A DNA stretch of 64,000 nt from Pseudomonas pudica (GTDB lineage: Bacteria > Pseudomonadota > Gammaproteobacteria > Pseudomonadales > Pseudomonadaceae), in the NCBI RefSeq assembly GCF_015680405.1, contig NZ_JADLJS010000012.1, positions 1 through 64,000 on the forward strand. The letters run 5' to 3'. Numbering within the stretch: the first letter of the stretch is position 1; every line of letters starts with the position of its first letter. Made by a program: the position numbers and the translations under genes. Below the pieces are notes generated by a model, which made no database searches, was not told the origin of the DNA, and saw only the letters and a list, made by a program, of their open reading frames with translations. Below are positions 42,680 through 54,310 of the stretch, in pieces.

Positions 42680-43954
42680 ATGAGCTACGTTATAGATCGA
42701 CGCCTGAACGGCAAGAACAAGAGCACGGTCAACCGCCAGCGCTTCCTGCGGCGGTACCGCGAACATATCAAGAAGGCCGTCGAAGAGGCGGTAAGCCGCC
42801 GTTCCATCATGGACATGGAACATGGCGAGCAGATCAGCATTCCGGGGCGCGATATCGACGAACCGGTGCTGCACCATGGTCGCGGGGGCAAACAGACCAT
42901 CGTGCACCCAGGCAACAAGGAGTTCACCGCCGGTGAACACATCCCCAGGCCGCAAGGCGGCGGAGGCGGTGGCAGCGGCCGCGGCAAGGCCGGCAACTCC
43001 GGCGAGGGCATGGACGACTTCGTCTTCCAGATTACCCAGGAAGAATTCCTGGAGTTCATGTTCGAGGACCTCGAACTGCCCAACCTGGTCAAACGTCACC
43101 TGACCGGGGCCGATACCTTCAAGACCGTGCGCGCCGGTATCGCCAACGAAGGCAACCCGTCACGCATCAACATCGTGCGCACCCTGCGTTCAGCCCATGC
43201 CAGGCGCATCGCCCTGACCGGCAGCAGCCGCGCACTGCTGCGCGAGGCGCAGAAGGAACTCGCCCGCCTGAAGGTCGAGGAACCAGACAACTTCACCGAT
43301 ATCCAGGAAGTCGAACACGAGATCGAACGCCTGAAGGCACGCATCAACCGCCTGCCCTTCCTCGACACCTTCGACCTCAAGTACAACCTGCTGGTCAAGC
43401 AGCCCAACCCCAGCTCCAAGGCGGTGATGTTCTGCCTGATGGACGTATCTGGCTCGATGACCCAGGCCACCAAGGATATCGCCAAGCGTTTTTTCATCCT
43501 GCTGTACCTCTTCCTCAAGCGTAACTACGAGCGCATCGAAGTGGTGTTCATCCGCCACCACACCAGCGCCCGTGAAGTCGATGAGGAAGAATTCTTCTAT
43601 TCGCGGGAGACCGGCGGCACCATCGTTTCCAGCGCGCTCAAGCTGATGCAGGAGGTCATGGCCGAACGCTACCCGGCCAGCGACTGGAACATCTACGCCG
43701 CCCAAGCCTCCGACGGCGACAACTGGAACGACGACTCGCCGATCTGCCGCGACATCCTGGCCAAGCAGATCATGCCGCATGTGCAGTACTACACTTACGT
43801 TGAAATCACCCCTCGTGAACACCAGGCGCTGTGGTACGAATACGAGCGCATCGGCGAAGCCTTTCCCGACACGTTCGCCCAGCAGCAGTTGGTATCGGCC
43901 GGCGATATCTACCCGGTCTTCCGTGAACTCTTCCAGCGCAGGTTAGCCACATGA
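42680..43954 (+). CDS. yeaH: DUF444 von Willebrand-like protein YeaH
   Basis: 424 aa with a VWA-like metal-ion-dependent adhesion motif in [16 protein letters not shown] Gly-rich, probably flexible segment lies near residues 93-105. It belongs to the YeaG-YeaH pair; YeaH is a presumed substrate or partner of PrkA. The ATG at 42680 follows GGAGGGG. The gene overlaps spoVR by 4 bases. Confidence 0.93.
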   Translation: MSYVIDRRLNGKNKSTVNRQRFLRRYREHIKKAVEEAVSRRSIMDMEHGEQISIPGRDIDEPVLHHGRGGKQTIVHPGNKEFTAGEHIPRPQGGGGGGSGRGKAGNSGEGMDDFVFQITQEEFLEFMFEDLELPNLVKRHLTGADTFKTVRAGIANEGNPSRINIVRTLRSAHARRIALTGSSRALLREAQKELARLKVEEPDNFTDIQEVEHEIERLKARINRLPFLDTFDLKYNLLVKQPNPSSKAVMFCLMDVSGSMTQATKDIAKRFFILLYLFLKRNYERIEVVFIRHHTSAREVDEEEFFYSRETGGTIVSSALKLMQEVMAERYPASDWNIYAAQASDGDNWNDDSPICRDILAKQIMPHVQYYTYVEITPREHQALWYEYERIGEAFPDTFAQQQLVSAGDIYPVFRELFQRRLAT

Positions 43955-45519
43955 CCGCCAGAGCACAGAGACGCCAACCAATTTCCACCGGGTCCGAGTG
44001 GACGTTCGAACTGATCCAGACCTACGACCGGGAAATCAGCCGCCTGGCCGAGCGTTACGCCCTGGACACCTACCCCAACCAGATCGAGGTGATCACCGCC
44101 GAGCAGATGATGGACGCCTACGCCTCGGTCGGCATGCCGCTGGGTTACCACCACTGGTCCTACGGCAAGCAGTTCCTCAGCACGGAGAAATCCTACAGCC
44201 GTGGCCAGATGGGCCTGGCCTACGAGATCGTGATCAACTCGGACCCGTGCATCGCCTACCTGATGGAAGAAAACACCATGTGCATGCAGGCACTGGTGAT
44301 TGCCCATGCCTGCTACGGCCATAACAGTTTCTTCAAGGGCAACTATCTGTTCCGCACCTGGACCGACGCCAGCTCGATCATCGACTACCTTGTCTTCGCC
44401 AAGCAGTACATCGCCCAATGTGAAGAGCGCCATGGCATCGATGCAGTGGAAGACCTGATCGACTCCTGCCATGCCCTGATGAATTACGGCGTCGACCGTT
44501 ACAAGCGGCCTTATCCGATTTCCGCCGAAGAGGAGCGGCGGCGGCAGAAGGAGCGCGAGGAGCACTTGCAGCGGCAAATCAATGACCTGTGGCGCACCAT
44601 TCCGAAAAGCGCTGACAAGGGTAACGAGCGCGATGATGCGCGCTTCCCTGCCGAACCGCAGGAAAACATCCTGTATTTCATCGAAAAGAACGCCCCACTG
44701 CTGGAACCTTGGCAGCGTGAAGTGGTGCGCATCGTGCGCAAGATCGCACAGTATTTCTACCCACAGCGCCAAACCCAAGTGATGAACGAAGGCTGGGCGA
44801 CGTTCTGGCACTACACACTGATGAACGACCTGTATGACGAGGGGCTGATCACCGAAGGCTTCATGATGGAGTTCCTGCAGTCACACACCAGCGTGGTGTT
44901 CCAGCCCGGCTTCGACAGCCCCTATTACAACGGCATCAACCCCTACGCACTGGGCTTTGCGATGTACACCGACATCCGCCGCATGTGCGAGAACCCGACC
45001 GAAGAAGATCGCCGCTGGTTCCCCGACATTGCTGGCAGTGACTGGCTTTCTACCATCAAGTTCGCCATGAGCAGCTTCAAGGACGAGAGCTTCATCCTGC
45101 AGTACCTGTCGCCGAAGGTCATGCGCGATCTGAAGCTGTTCAGCATCCTCGATGACGACCAGCGCGACGACCTGTATGTACCTGCCATCCACGACGAGGC
45201 CGGCTACAGGACGATTCGCGAACTGCTGGCGGCGCAGTACAACCTGGGCAACCGTGAACCGAACGTGCAGATCTGGAGCGTCGACCGCCGCGGCGACCGC
45301 TCGCTGACCTTGCGTCACCAGCAACACAACCGCAAACCGCTGGGCGATTCTACCGATGAAGTGCTCAAGCACCTGCACCGCCTGTGGGGCTTCGACATCC
45401 ATCTGGAAACCGTTCAGGGCGAGCAGGTGATGAAGACCCATCACATGCCACCACGCGGCGAGCACGGTGAAAGCGCCGACTACGGCCGCATGGATCTGGC
45501 TGTCATCCACCACCTCTAG
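43951..45519 (+). CDS. SpoVR family protein (YcgB-like)
   Basis: 522 aa. Named for a Bacillus sporulation protein; in Gram-negatives it is part of the prkA-yeaH-spoVR set, induced in stationary phase. Characteristic segments include [32 protein letters not shown] and [16 protein letters not shown]. No enzyme activity is established. It overlaps yeaH as ATGA, indicating translational coupling. Confidence 0.94.
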   Translation: MTARAQRRQPISTGSEWTFELIQTYDREISRLAERYALDTYPNQIEVITAEQMMDAYASVGMPLGYHHWSYGKQFLSTEKSYSRGQMGLAYEIVINSDPCIAYLMEENTMCMQALVIAHACYGHNSFFKGNYLFRTWTDASSIIDYLVFAKQYIAQCEERHGIDAVEDLIDSCHALMNYGVDRYKRPYPISAEEERRRQKEREEHLQRQINDLWRTIPKSADKGNERDDARFPAEPQENILYFIEKNAPLLEPWQREVVRIVRKIAQYFYPQRQTQVMNEGWATFWHYTLMNDLYDEGLITEGFMMEFLQSHTSVVFQPGFDSPYYNGINPYALGFAMYTDIRRMCENPTEEDRRWFPDIAGSDWLSTIKFAMSSFKDESFILQYLSPKVMRDLKLFSILDDDQRDDLYVPAIHDEAGYRTIRELLAAQYNLGNREPNVQIWSVDRRGDRSLTLRHQQHNRKPLGDSTDEVLKHLHRLWGFDIHLETVQGEQVMKTHHMPPRGEHGESADYGRMDLAVIHHL

Positions 45520-45574
45520 TGCCACGCCATGAGTGCCGACAGGGTATCCTGTCGGCAGTTATGGAGAGCTGCAC

Positions 45575-46681
45575 ATGCACATCTACAAAGTTGGCGGCGC
45601 CGTGCGCGACCGCCTGCTCGGTCGCCCTGTCAGTGATATCGACTGGCTGGTGGTCGGCGCCACGGTCGAGGAAATGCACGCCAAGGGCTTTCGCCCGGTC
45701 GGCGCTGATTTCCCGGTGTTCCTGCACCCGAAAACCGGCGAGGAATATGCCCTTGCCCGCACCGAGCGAAAGAGCGGGCGCGGCTATGGCGGATTTACCT
45801 TCCACGCCAGCCCCGATGTGACCCTGGAGGAAGACCTGATCCGCCGTGACCTGACCATCAATGCGATGGCCGAGGACGAGATGGGTACGGTGTACGACCC
45901 CTATCATGGCCAGGACGATCTCGATCAGCGCCTTTTGCGCCATGTTTCGCCGGCATTCGCCGAAGATCCATTGCGCGTGCTGCGTGTTGCGCGCTTTGCT
46001 GCACGTTACGCGCCGCTGGGTTTTCGGGTTGCCGATGAGACACTGGAACTGATGCGCCAGATCAGTGCTTCTGGCGAACTGCAGGCGCTGACCGCCGAGC
46101 GCAGTTGGAAGGAAATCGAGCGGGCGCTGATGGAGGCGCAGCCGCAGGTGTTCTTCCAGGTGCTGCATGCTTGTGGGGCACTGCGGGAGCTGCTGCCAGA
46201 GTTTGATGACACCCCCAAGGCCCTGGCGGCGCTGGAACAGGCGGCCATGCACGAACAGACCCTGCAGGTACGCTGGGCCTGCCTGCTGCAGTCGCTGACA
46301 CCGGCCGCTATCAAAGCCGTCAACCAGCGCCTGAAGGCGCCACGGGAATGCCAGGAGCTGGCGTTGTTGACGGGTGAATGCCTGAAGCTGGGCAACCAGG
46401 CGCAGGAGCTGCCTGCCACGGCACTGCTGGAGCTGTTGCAGAAGTTCGATGTGTACCGACGGCCACAACGGTTCGAAGACTTCCTGATCGCTTGCGAGAT
46501 GACAGCGCTAGGCGAGGGCAAAGCGGGTTATCCACAGGCCGACTACCTGCGAGGGGCTGCGGCGGCGGCGCGGGCGGTGGATGTGAAACCGTTGGTGCTG
46601 ACAGGGCTGACCGGCCAGGCCCTGGGAGAGGCGCTCAAAGGTGAGCGGCTGAAAGCGCTCGAGGCTTACAAGCTCGGTTGA
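45575..46681 (+). CDS. cca: tRNA CCA-adding enzyme
   Basis: Adds or repairs the 3' CCA end of tRNA; 368 aa class II nucleotidyltransferase. The head shows [22 protein letters not shown] with DxD metal ligands, and the nucleotide-recognition motif is [16 protein letters not shown]. It is shorter than E. coli Cca (about 412 aa) and appears to lack the C-terminal HD phosphohydrolase domain. GGAGAG precedes the ATG at 45575. Confidence 0.93.
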   Translation: MHIYKVGGAVRDRLLGRPVSDIDWLVVGATVEEMHAKGFRPVGADFPVFLHPKTGEEYALARTERKSGRGYGGFTFHASPDVTLEEDLIRRDLTINAMAEDEMGTVYDPYHGQDDLDQRLLRHVSPAFAEDPLRVLRVARFAARYAPLGFRVADETLELMRQISASGELQALTAERSWKEIERALMEAQPQVFFQVLHACGALRELLPEFDDTPKALAALEQAAMHEQTLQVRWACLLQSLTPAAIKAVNQRLKAPRECQELALLTGECLKLGNQAQELPATALLELLQKFDVYRRPQRFEDFLIACEMTALGEGKAGYPQADYLRGAAAAARAVDVKPLVLTGLTGQALGEALKGERLKALEAYKLG

Positions 46682-46690
46682 AGATACCCG

Positions 46691-46833
46691 CCCCTTCGCG
46701 GCTGAAACCACTCCCACAGGGACTGCGTGAGCCTGAGCGGACATGCCCGCGAAGAATTCAACTTTTCCTGCATGGATCGCATGATGCCCAATGTTGTGCG
46801 CCCCCTGTGGGAGCGGCTTTAGCCGCGAAAGGG
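46691..46833. repeat. Degenerate REP cluster with an extra half-unit
   Basis: Arms at 46691-46720 and 46804-46833 are of the GCGGCTTTAGCCGC subtype with mismatches. Between them at 46730-46755 sits a remnant ATGCCCGCGAAG of another subtype, suggesting insertion or recombination of REPs between cca and folK. Confidence 0.75.
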
Positions 46834-46844
46834 CCGGTGCAGGC

Positions 46845-47354
46845 TTACGCGGGAGTCAGCTGCAACCCACGCCACTCAAAGGCAACCGGAGCCAACACCT
46901 GCTCGATCCGCGCCTCCTGCCACAACTGCGCCATTGTCTTGCCTACCCCCGGATGCACCAGCTCCGGCGCCAGCAGCGACAGCGGCCAAAGCACAAAGGC
47001 GTTCTTCAGGATCTCGGCCCGAGGCAACACCAACCCATCGAACGTGCCGTGCAGGCCGTCATACATCAGCACGTCGATATCCAGCGGTAGGCCCTTGCGG
47101 TCCGGGGCATAGCGGCCATTATCGGCCTCGATGAACTTCAGCCGGCGGTCCAGTTCGATCAATGGCAACTCAGTCTGCCCGGTCACCACGAAGTTGATGA
47201 ACGGCCCACTCTTGATTCCCACCGCCTGGCTTTCGAACGCCGGCGAACAGCGCATGTCGGTCAGGATGCCTGCCAACGCATCGAGCCCGGCGCACAAATG
47301 CACCTCGCGGTCGATATTGCTGCCAAGGCCCAGGTAAACCGTGCTCAGAGACAT
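46845..47354 (-). CDS. folK: 6-hydroxymethyl-7,8-dihydropterin pyrophosphokinase
   Basis: Folate synthesis; 169 aa. Opens with VYLGLGSNIDREVHL; the Mg2+-binding DIDVLMYDG and LVLPRAEILKNAFVLWPL are typical. The start at 47354 overlaps folB by 10 bases. Pseudomonads often carry a second folK beside panB; this copy sits with folB, the preceding pathway step. Confidence 0.94.
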   Translation of the reverse strand: MSLSTVYLGLGSNIDREVHLCAGLDALAGILTDMRCSPAFESQAVGIKSGPFINFVVTGQTELPLIELDRRLKFIEADNGRYAPDRKGLPLDIDVLMYDGLHGTFDGLVLPRAEILKNAFVLWPLSLLAPELVHPGVGKTMAQLWQEARIEQVLAPVAFEWRGLQLTPA

Positions 47355-47701
47355 CCGCGCTCGATCTCCACGCCAACACCACCACGGGCCGCCGGCACCG
47401 CACCCGGCTTGGTCAGTTTCAACCGCACCCATGGAATGTGGAACTCTTCCATCAACGTCGCCACCAGGCGCTCGGCGAAGGTTTCCACCAACTCGAAACG
47501 GGCCTGTTCGGCAAACGCCTGGATGCGCGCCGACACACTGGCATAGTCCAGCGCCAGGTTCAGGTCGTCACCGGCCGCAGCCGGGCGGTTGTCCCAGGCG
47601 AAGCTCAGGTCCAGGCGCAAGCACTGGCGAATATCCCGCTCCCAGTCATAGGCACCGATGACGGTATCGACTTCCAGGCCTTCGATGAACACTCTGTCCA
47701 A
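47345..47701 (-). CDS. folB: Dihydroneopterin aldolase
   Basis: Folate synthesis (or dihydroneopterin epimerase activity); 118 aa. Signatures are [21 protein letters not shown] with the catalytic Tyr-Asp-Trp-Glu, and [13 protein letters not shown]. The likely start is TTG at 47701, with GGAGAG at proper distance; the sequence from here matches the family. Divergent from plsY with a 74-base gap and overlapping folK. Confidence 0.92.
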   Translation of the reverse strand: MDRVFIEGLEVDTVIGAYDWERDIRQCLRLDLSFAWDNRPAAAGDDLNLALDYASVSARIQAFAEQARFELVETFAERLVATLMEEFHIPWVRLKLTKPGAVPAARGGVGVEIERGCL

Positions 47702-47775
47702 GCACTTCTCTCCACAGCACGACAAGGGCGACTGGCGCCGTTAGAATCAGGGCGTCCTCGCCCGGAATAGTTAGC

Positions 47776-48345
47776 ATGTTTTGGTTACTGGCGTTGCTCG
47801 CCTACCTGCTCGGCTCGCTGTCCTTCGCCATCGTCCTAAGCCGCCTCACGGGCAGCCCGGACCCGCGTTCCAGCGGTTCAGGCAATGCCGGCGCCACCAA
47901 CATGCTACGCCTGGCAGGCCGCAAGCTGGCGATCCTGACCCTGCTTGGCGACCTGTGCAAGGGCCTGTTGCCGGTATTGCTTGCCCGCGGTGCCGGGCTG
48001 GACCTGCACGCACAGGCCTGGGTAGGCGTGTGCGCAGTGCTGGGCCACCTGTTCCCGCTGTACTTCCGCTTCCAGGGCGGCAAGGGCGTGGCAACCGCCG
48101 CGGGCATGCTCATGGCCTTGTACTTCCCGGCCGCGCTACTGGCCATCGGCGCCTGGCTGCTGACCTTCTACCTCACCCGCACCAGCTCGCTGGCGGCGCT
48201 GATCGCCACACCGCTGACCTTGCCATTGCTGGCCTGGCGCGAGCCAGAGGCCCTGCTGCCGATCACCGTGCTGACGGCGATGATCGTATGGCGTCACCGC
48301 AGCAACCTGCGCGACCTGTTCGCCGGCCGCGAACGGCACTTCTAA
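47776..48345 (+). CDS. plsY: Acyl-phosphate glycerol-3-phosphate acyltransferase
   Basis: Inner-membrane enzyme that makes lysophosphatidic acid; 189 aa with five membrane segments. The conserved motifs are [27 protein letters not shown] and [16 protein letters not shown]. It is convergent with tsaD with 3 bases between the stop codons, an arrangement shared with many gammaproteobacteria. Confidence 0.95.
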   Translation: MFWLLALLAYLLGSLSFAIVLSRLTGSPDPRSSGSGNAGATNMLRLAGRKLAILTLLGDLCKGLLPVLLARGAGLDLHAQAWVGVCAVLGHLFPLYFRFQGGKGVATAAGMLMALYFPAALLAIGAWLLTFYLTRTSSLAALIATPLTLPLLAWREPEALLPITVLTAMIVWRHRSNLRDLFAGRERHF

Positions 48346-48348
48346 CGC

Positions 48349-49374
48349 TTAAACCGGCGGCAACTGCTCCATCGGCCAACGTGCCTGCACGCTGATCGCC
48401 AGGTCCTGCTTTTGCCCGGCCAACAACCGCTGGCAGCCGGCATAGGCGATCATCGCGCCGTTGTCGGTACAGAACTGCGGGCGCGCGTAGTACACGTTGC
48501 CCTTGATGCTGCCGAGCATGTCTTCGAGGGACGCACGCAGGGCCTTGTTGGCGCTGACGCCACCGGCAATGACCAGGCGCTTGAGGCCAGTCTGCTTCAA
48601 CGCCCGCTTGCACTTGATGGTCAGAGTCTCCACCACCGCCTGCTGGAATGCCAGGGACAGGTCGCAACGGGTTTGCTCACTGTCGTCGCCGGCATCGCGG
48701 CACTGCTGCCAGGTGTTCAGGGCAAAGGTTTTCAGGCCGCTGAAGCTGAACTCCAGCCCCGGGCGATCGGTCATCGGCCTCGGGAACACGAAGCGGCCAG
48801 GCACGCCGCGCTCGGCCAGGCGGGCGATTTCCGGGCCACCGGGGTAGTTCAGGCCGATCAGCTTGGCGGTCTTGTCGAACGCTTCGCCGGCGGCGTCGTC
48901 CAGGCTCTCGCCCAGCAGTTCGTACTGGCCGATGCCATCAACCCGCACCAGCTGGGTGTGACCGCCGGAAACCAACAAAGCGACGAACGGAAACTCCGGT
49001 GGGTTTTCTTCCAGCATGGGGGCCAGCAGGTGGCCTTCCATGTGGTGTACGCCAATTGCCGGGATGTCCCAGGCAAAGGCCAGCGCCTGGGCGCAGGAGG
49101 CCCCCACCAGCAGGGCCCCTACCAGGCCTGGGCCCGCGGTATAGGCGATGGCATCGATCTCGGTAGCCACGCAACCGGCCTCGTCAAGCACCTGGCGGAT
49201 GAGTGGCAGCATGCGCTTGACGTGGTCACGCGAGGCAAGCTCTGGCACCACGCCGCCGAACACGCGGTGCAGGTCGATCTGGCTGAACAGCGCGTCGGCC
49301 AACAAACCGCGTTCGCTGTCGTATAATGCGACGCCAGTTTCGTCGCAGGATGTTTCCAATCCCAGTACTAGCAT
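48349..49374 (-). CDS. tsaD: tRNA N6-adenosine threonylcarbamoyltransferase
   Basis: Makes t6A37 on ANN-reading tRNAs together with TsaB, TsaC and TsaE; 341 aa, ASKHA fold. Iron-binding HMEGH (about residues 111-115) and the N-terminal [17 protein letters not shown] are diagnostic. It is divergent from rpsU, with both promoters in a 204-base gap, as in many Gram-negatives. Confidence 0.96.
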   Translation of the reverse strand: MLVLGLETSCDETGVALYDSERGLLADALFSQIDLHRVFGGVVPELASRDHVKRMLPLIRQVLDEAGCVATEIDAIAYTAGPGLVGALLVGASCAQALAFAWDIPAIGVHHMEGHLLAPMLEENPPEFPFVALLVSGGHTQLVRVDGIGQYELLGESLDDAAGEAFDKTAKLIGLNYPGGPEIARLAERGVPGRFVFPRPMTDRPGLEFSFSGLKTFALNTWQQCRDAGDDSEQTRCDLSLAFQQAVVETLTIKCKRALKQTGLKRLVIAGGVSANKALRASLEDMLGSIKGNVYYARPQFCTDNGAMIAYAGCQRLLAGQKQDLAISVQARWPMEQLPPV

Positions 49375-49578
49375 GGGTTCGTCCCTTGTGGGGGCTGAAT
49401 TCGAAGCCGCGCATGATAGTCCCCGTGTCGGATGCCGACCAGCGGTTTTCGATCAGAGGCTTTGCATTCCGGCTTGCTAAGGGTTAACATCCGCAACCCT
49501 TGAAAACCGACGTTCTCCAGCACACCTTTGTTTTGCCAGGAGCACGTCTACCCCGGTAATGAATTAAGGTAGCCCTGG

Positions 49579-49794
49579 ATGCCAGCCGTCAAAGTTAAAG
49601 AGAACGAACCCTTCGACGTAGCTCTGCGTCGTTTCAAGCGCTCCTGCGAAAAAGCCGGTGTACTGGCTGAAGTTCGTAGCCGCGAGTTTTACGAGAAGCC
49701 GACCGCCGAGCGTAAGCGCAAAGCAGCTGCTGCTGTTAAGCGTCACGCCAAGAAAGTTCAGCGCGAACAGCGCCGCGCCGTTCGTCTGTACTAA
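49579..49794 (+). CDS. rpsU: 30S ribosomal protein bS21
   Basis: 71 aa, highly basic. Opens with [25 protein letters not shown] sequence as in other bS21. First gene of the macromolecular synthesis operon rpsU-dnaG-rpoD, which couples translation, replication and transcription initiation. Its upstream region carries an AAGG before the ATG. Confidence 0.97.
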   Translation: MPAVKVKENEPFDVALRRFKRSCEKAGVLAEVRSREFYEKPTAERKRKAAAAVKRHAKKVQREQRRAVRLY

Positions 49795-49823
49795 TACAGA
49801 CGTTCTACGCAAAGCTTCTGCCT

Positions 49824-49842
49824 GCCCGGCTAACCGCCGGGC
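49824..49842 (+). terminator. Hairpin between rpsU and dnaG
   Basis: A GCCCGGC/GCCGGGC stem with a 5-base loop stands 30 bases after the rpsU stop codon, with no T-run. In E. coli an intercistronic terminator and processing site in this gap set the low level of primase. The rest of the 302-base gap shows no gene. Confidence 0.55.
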
Positions 49843-50096
49843 GATGGCAGTGGTCGATTCAAACTTGAGCAGCTAGCTCAAGGCCCTGCACAAGCTTCAT
49901 GCGAACTGCACATGGGCAACCTGCCTGAAACGTCAGAGCTGGTCCCCCTTGCTGTATGACCAGACGTGCACGTCCGACTGACGGGCCCTCAGGGGCTGGC
50001 GACGAGCACACATTCCCTCGCACTTTCCCAAGCGGCACTCGCCCCATTCGGCGCGTGAGCGATTAGACTTGCCAGCTGCCAGATGACGAGACTGCC

Positions 50097-52079
50097 ATGG
50101 CCGGGCTGATTCCCCAGAGTTTCATTGACGACCTTATCAACCGCCTCGACATTGTCGACGTGGTGAGTTCGCGCGTCCAGCTGAAAAAAACCGGCAAGAA
50201 CTATTCCGCCTGCTGCCCGTTCCACAAGGAGAAGACCCCTTCCTTCACGGTCAGCCCCGACAAGCAGTTCTACTACTGCTTCGGCTGCGGTGCCGGCGGC
50301 AACGCCCTGGGCTTCGTCATGGACCACGACAACCTGGACTTCCCCCAGGCCGTCGAGGAGCTGGCCCGCGCCGCCGGCATGGAAGTGCCCCGCGAGCAAG
50401 GCCGCCGCGACCACAAGCCACGCCAGCCAACCGACTCGCCGCTGTACCCGCTGCTGGAAGCGGCCTCCGAGTTCTATCGTCAAGCCCTGCGCAGCCACCC
50501 GACCCGCAAGGCGGCGGTGGACTACCTCAAGGGCCGTGGCCTGTCCGGGGAAATCGCCCGTGACTTTGGCCTGGGCTTCGCCCCGCCAGGCTGGGACAAC
50601 CTGCTCAAACACCTGGGTGCCGATACCCTGCAGCAGAAGGTGATGATCGATGCCGGCCTGCTGATCGAGAACGCCGAAAGCGGCAAGCGCTACGACCGCT
50701 TCCGCGACCGGGTGATGTTCCCGATCCGCGACAGCCGCGGGCGCATCATCGCCTTCGGTGGCCGGGTGCTCGGCGACGACAAGCCCAAGTACTTGAACTC
50801 CCCGGAAACGCCGGTGTTCCACAAGGGCCAGGAACTGTACGGTCTGTACGAGGCACGCAAGCACAACCGCAACCTTGACGAAATCATCGTCGTCGAGGGC
50901 TACATGGACGTCATTGCCCTGGCCCAGCAGGGCCTGCGCAACGCCGTGGCCACGCTCGGCACCGCCACCAGCGAAGAACACCTCAAGCGCCTGTTCCGCG
51001 TGGTACCCAGCGTGCTGTTCTGCTTCGATGGCGACCAGGCCGGGCGCAAGGCCGCCTGGCGCGCCCTGGAATCAACCCTGTCGAACCTGCAGGACGGCCG
51101 CCGCGCGCGCTTCCTGTTCCTGCCCGAAGGCGAAGACCCGGACAGCCTGGTACGCGCCGAAGGCACCGATGCATTCATGGCCCGCATCAACCAGCACGCC
51201 CAGCCGCTGGCCGATTACTTCTTCGAGCAACTAGGCGTCGAAGCCGACCCACGCTCGCTGGAAGGCAAGGCGCACATGGCGACCCTGGCCGCACCACTGA
51301 TCGAAAAGATTCCCGGCGCCAACCTGCGCCAACTGATGCGCAACCGCCTGAAGGAAATCACCGGCCTCGACCCGCAGCAGGTCGAGCAACTGGCGCAACA
51401 CGCCCCGGCCGCCAGCAGCGTGCCGGGCTACGACCCTGGCTACGATTACGACGCCATGGCCAGCTACACCCCCGACTACGGCGACATGCCGCAGCACGAC
51501 TTCGCCCCCGTTCATCAGGAACAGGAGTGGAAGCCGAACAAGGCCACTGGCAAGAAGCAGTGGAGCGACAAACCCTGGGACAAGAACCGCAAGGGTGGCA
51601 AGCCATGGCAGCAACGTGACGAAGCGCCACCACGGGTACCGGCCCCGGTCGAGCCACCCACCCTGGCCGCCCTGCGCACGCTGCTGCACCACCCGCTGCT
51701 GGCCGGCAAGGTGGAAGATGCCAGCCACTTCGCCGACGAAGAACACCTGTACAGCCAGCTGCTGGTGGCACTGATCGAAGCCGCGCAGAAAAATCCTGGG
51801 CTAAGCTCAATGCAGTTGATCGCACGTTGGCACGGCACCGAACAAGGGCGCCTGCTGCGGGCCTTGGCGGAAAAGGAATGGCTGATCGTGGCCGACAACC
51901 TTGAACAACAGTTTTTCGACACTATAACTAGCTTGTCCGCCCGCCAACGCGAGCGCAGCCTGGAACAACTGCTCAGGAAATCACGTCAAAGCGAATTGAC
52001 CAGCGAGGAAAAAACCCAGCTCCTCGCCCTGCTGAGCCGGAATGTTCCCGCACAAACGCCGACCTCATCTGGCGCGTGA
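50097..52079 (+). CDS. dnaG: DNA primase
   Basis: Synthesises RNA primers at the replication fork; 660 aa. The zinc-binding domain uses C40, H43, C61 and C64. The TOPRIM core has IVVEGYMDVIALAQQG and FCFDGDQAGRKAAWRAL. A Pro/Lys/Trp-rich linker (about 440-525) precedes the C-terminal DnaB-interacting domain; it is longer than in E. coli. Second gene of the rpsU-dnaG-rpoD operon. Confidence 0.96.
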   Translation: MAGLIPQSFIDDLINRLDIVDVVSSRVQLKKTGKNYSACCPFHKEKTPSFTVSPDKQFYYCFGCGAGGNALGFVMDHDNLDFPQAVEELARAAGMEVPREQGRRDHKPRQPTDSPLYPLLEAASEFYRQALRSHPTRKAAVDYLKGRGLSGEIARDFGLGFAPPGWDNLLKHLGADTLQQKVMIDAGLLIENAESGKRYDRFRDRVMFPIRDSRGRIIAFGGRVLGDDKPKYLNSPETPVFHKGQELYGLYEARKHNRNLDEIIVVEGYMDVIALAQQGLRNAVATLGTATSEEHLKRLFRVVPSVLFCFDGDQAGRKAAWRALESTLSNLQDGRRARFLFLPEGEDPDSLVRAEGTDAFMARINQHAQPLADYFFEQLGVEADPRSLEGKAHMATLAAPLIEKIPGANLRQLMRNRLKEITGLDPQQVEQLAQHAPAASSVPGYDPGYDYDAMASYTPDYGDMPQHDFAPVHQEQEWKPNKATGKKQWSDKPWDKNRKGGKPWQQRDEAPPRVPAPVEPPTLAALRTLLHHPLLAGKVEDASHFADEEHLYSQLLVALIEAAQKNPGLSSMQLIARWHGTEQGRLLRALAEKEWLIVADNLEQQFFDTITSLSARQRERSLEQLLRKSRQSELTSEEKTQLLALLSRNVPAQTPTSSGA

Positions 52080-52146
52080 GGCCCATGCTCGGGTATAATC
52101 CTCGGCTTGTTTTTTGCCCGCCAAGACCTTCAGTGGATAGGGTGTT

Positions 52147-53997
<1,851 letters not shown>

Positions 53998-54005
53998 TGA
54001 CAAAA

Positions 54006-54028
54006 CCCCGGCCCAGGCCGGGGTTTTT
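54006..54028 (+). terminator. Intrinsic terminator of the rpsU-dnaG-rpoD operon
   Basis: CCCCGGCC and GGCCGGGG arms with a small central loop are followed by five T. It starts 9 bases after the rpoD stop codon. Confidence 0.93.
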
Positions 54029-54075
54029 CTTTTCCGCCTGTTGCGCAAAATCTGAATTCTGGCGAGATCTCGGCA

Positions 54076-54161
54076 GGAGCAGCCTTGTGCTGCGAAGAGT
54101 CCATTGCAACAGAAGATGATTCTTTAGCCTAACTGGCGACTTCGCAGCACAAGGCTGCTCC
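54076..54161. repeat. Distinct inverted repeat (22-bp arms, REP of another class)
   Basis: Arms 54076-54097 and 54140-54161 are exact complements with the core GCAGCCTTGTGCTGC. They do not carry the GGGAGC core of the other REPs but share the CTCC/CTACAGG edge. Located between rpoD and the GGDEF/EAL gene. Confidence 0.82.
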
Positions 54162-54310
54162 TACAGGGGCCGCGCTTGCCATGAACGCGATGCAGGCCGC
54201 ACCACACCCGCAAGGCCCTGTTGTCTCTGACAAAGACCCTGTCCTTCACCGCACACCGGCAGCAATGCCCGTCTACACTCGACTTCAGACCCCCTGAATG
54301 CGAGGCCGCT

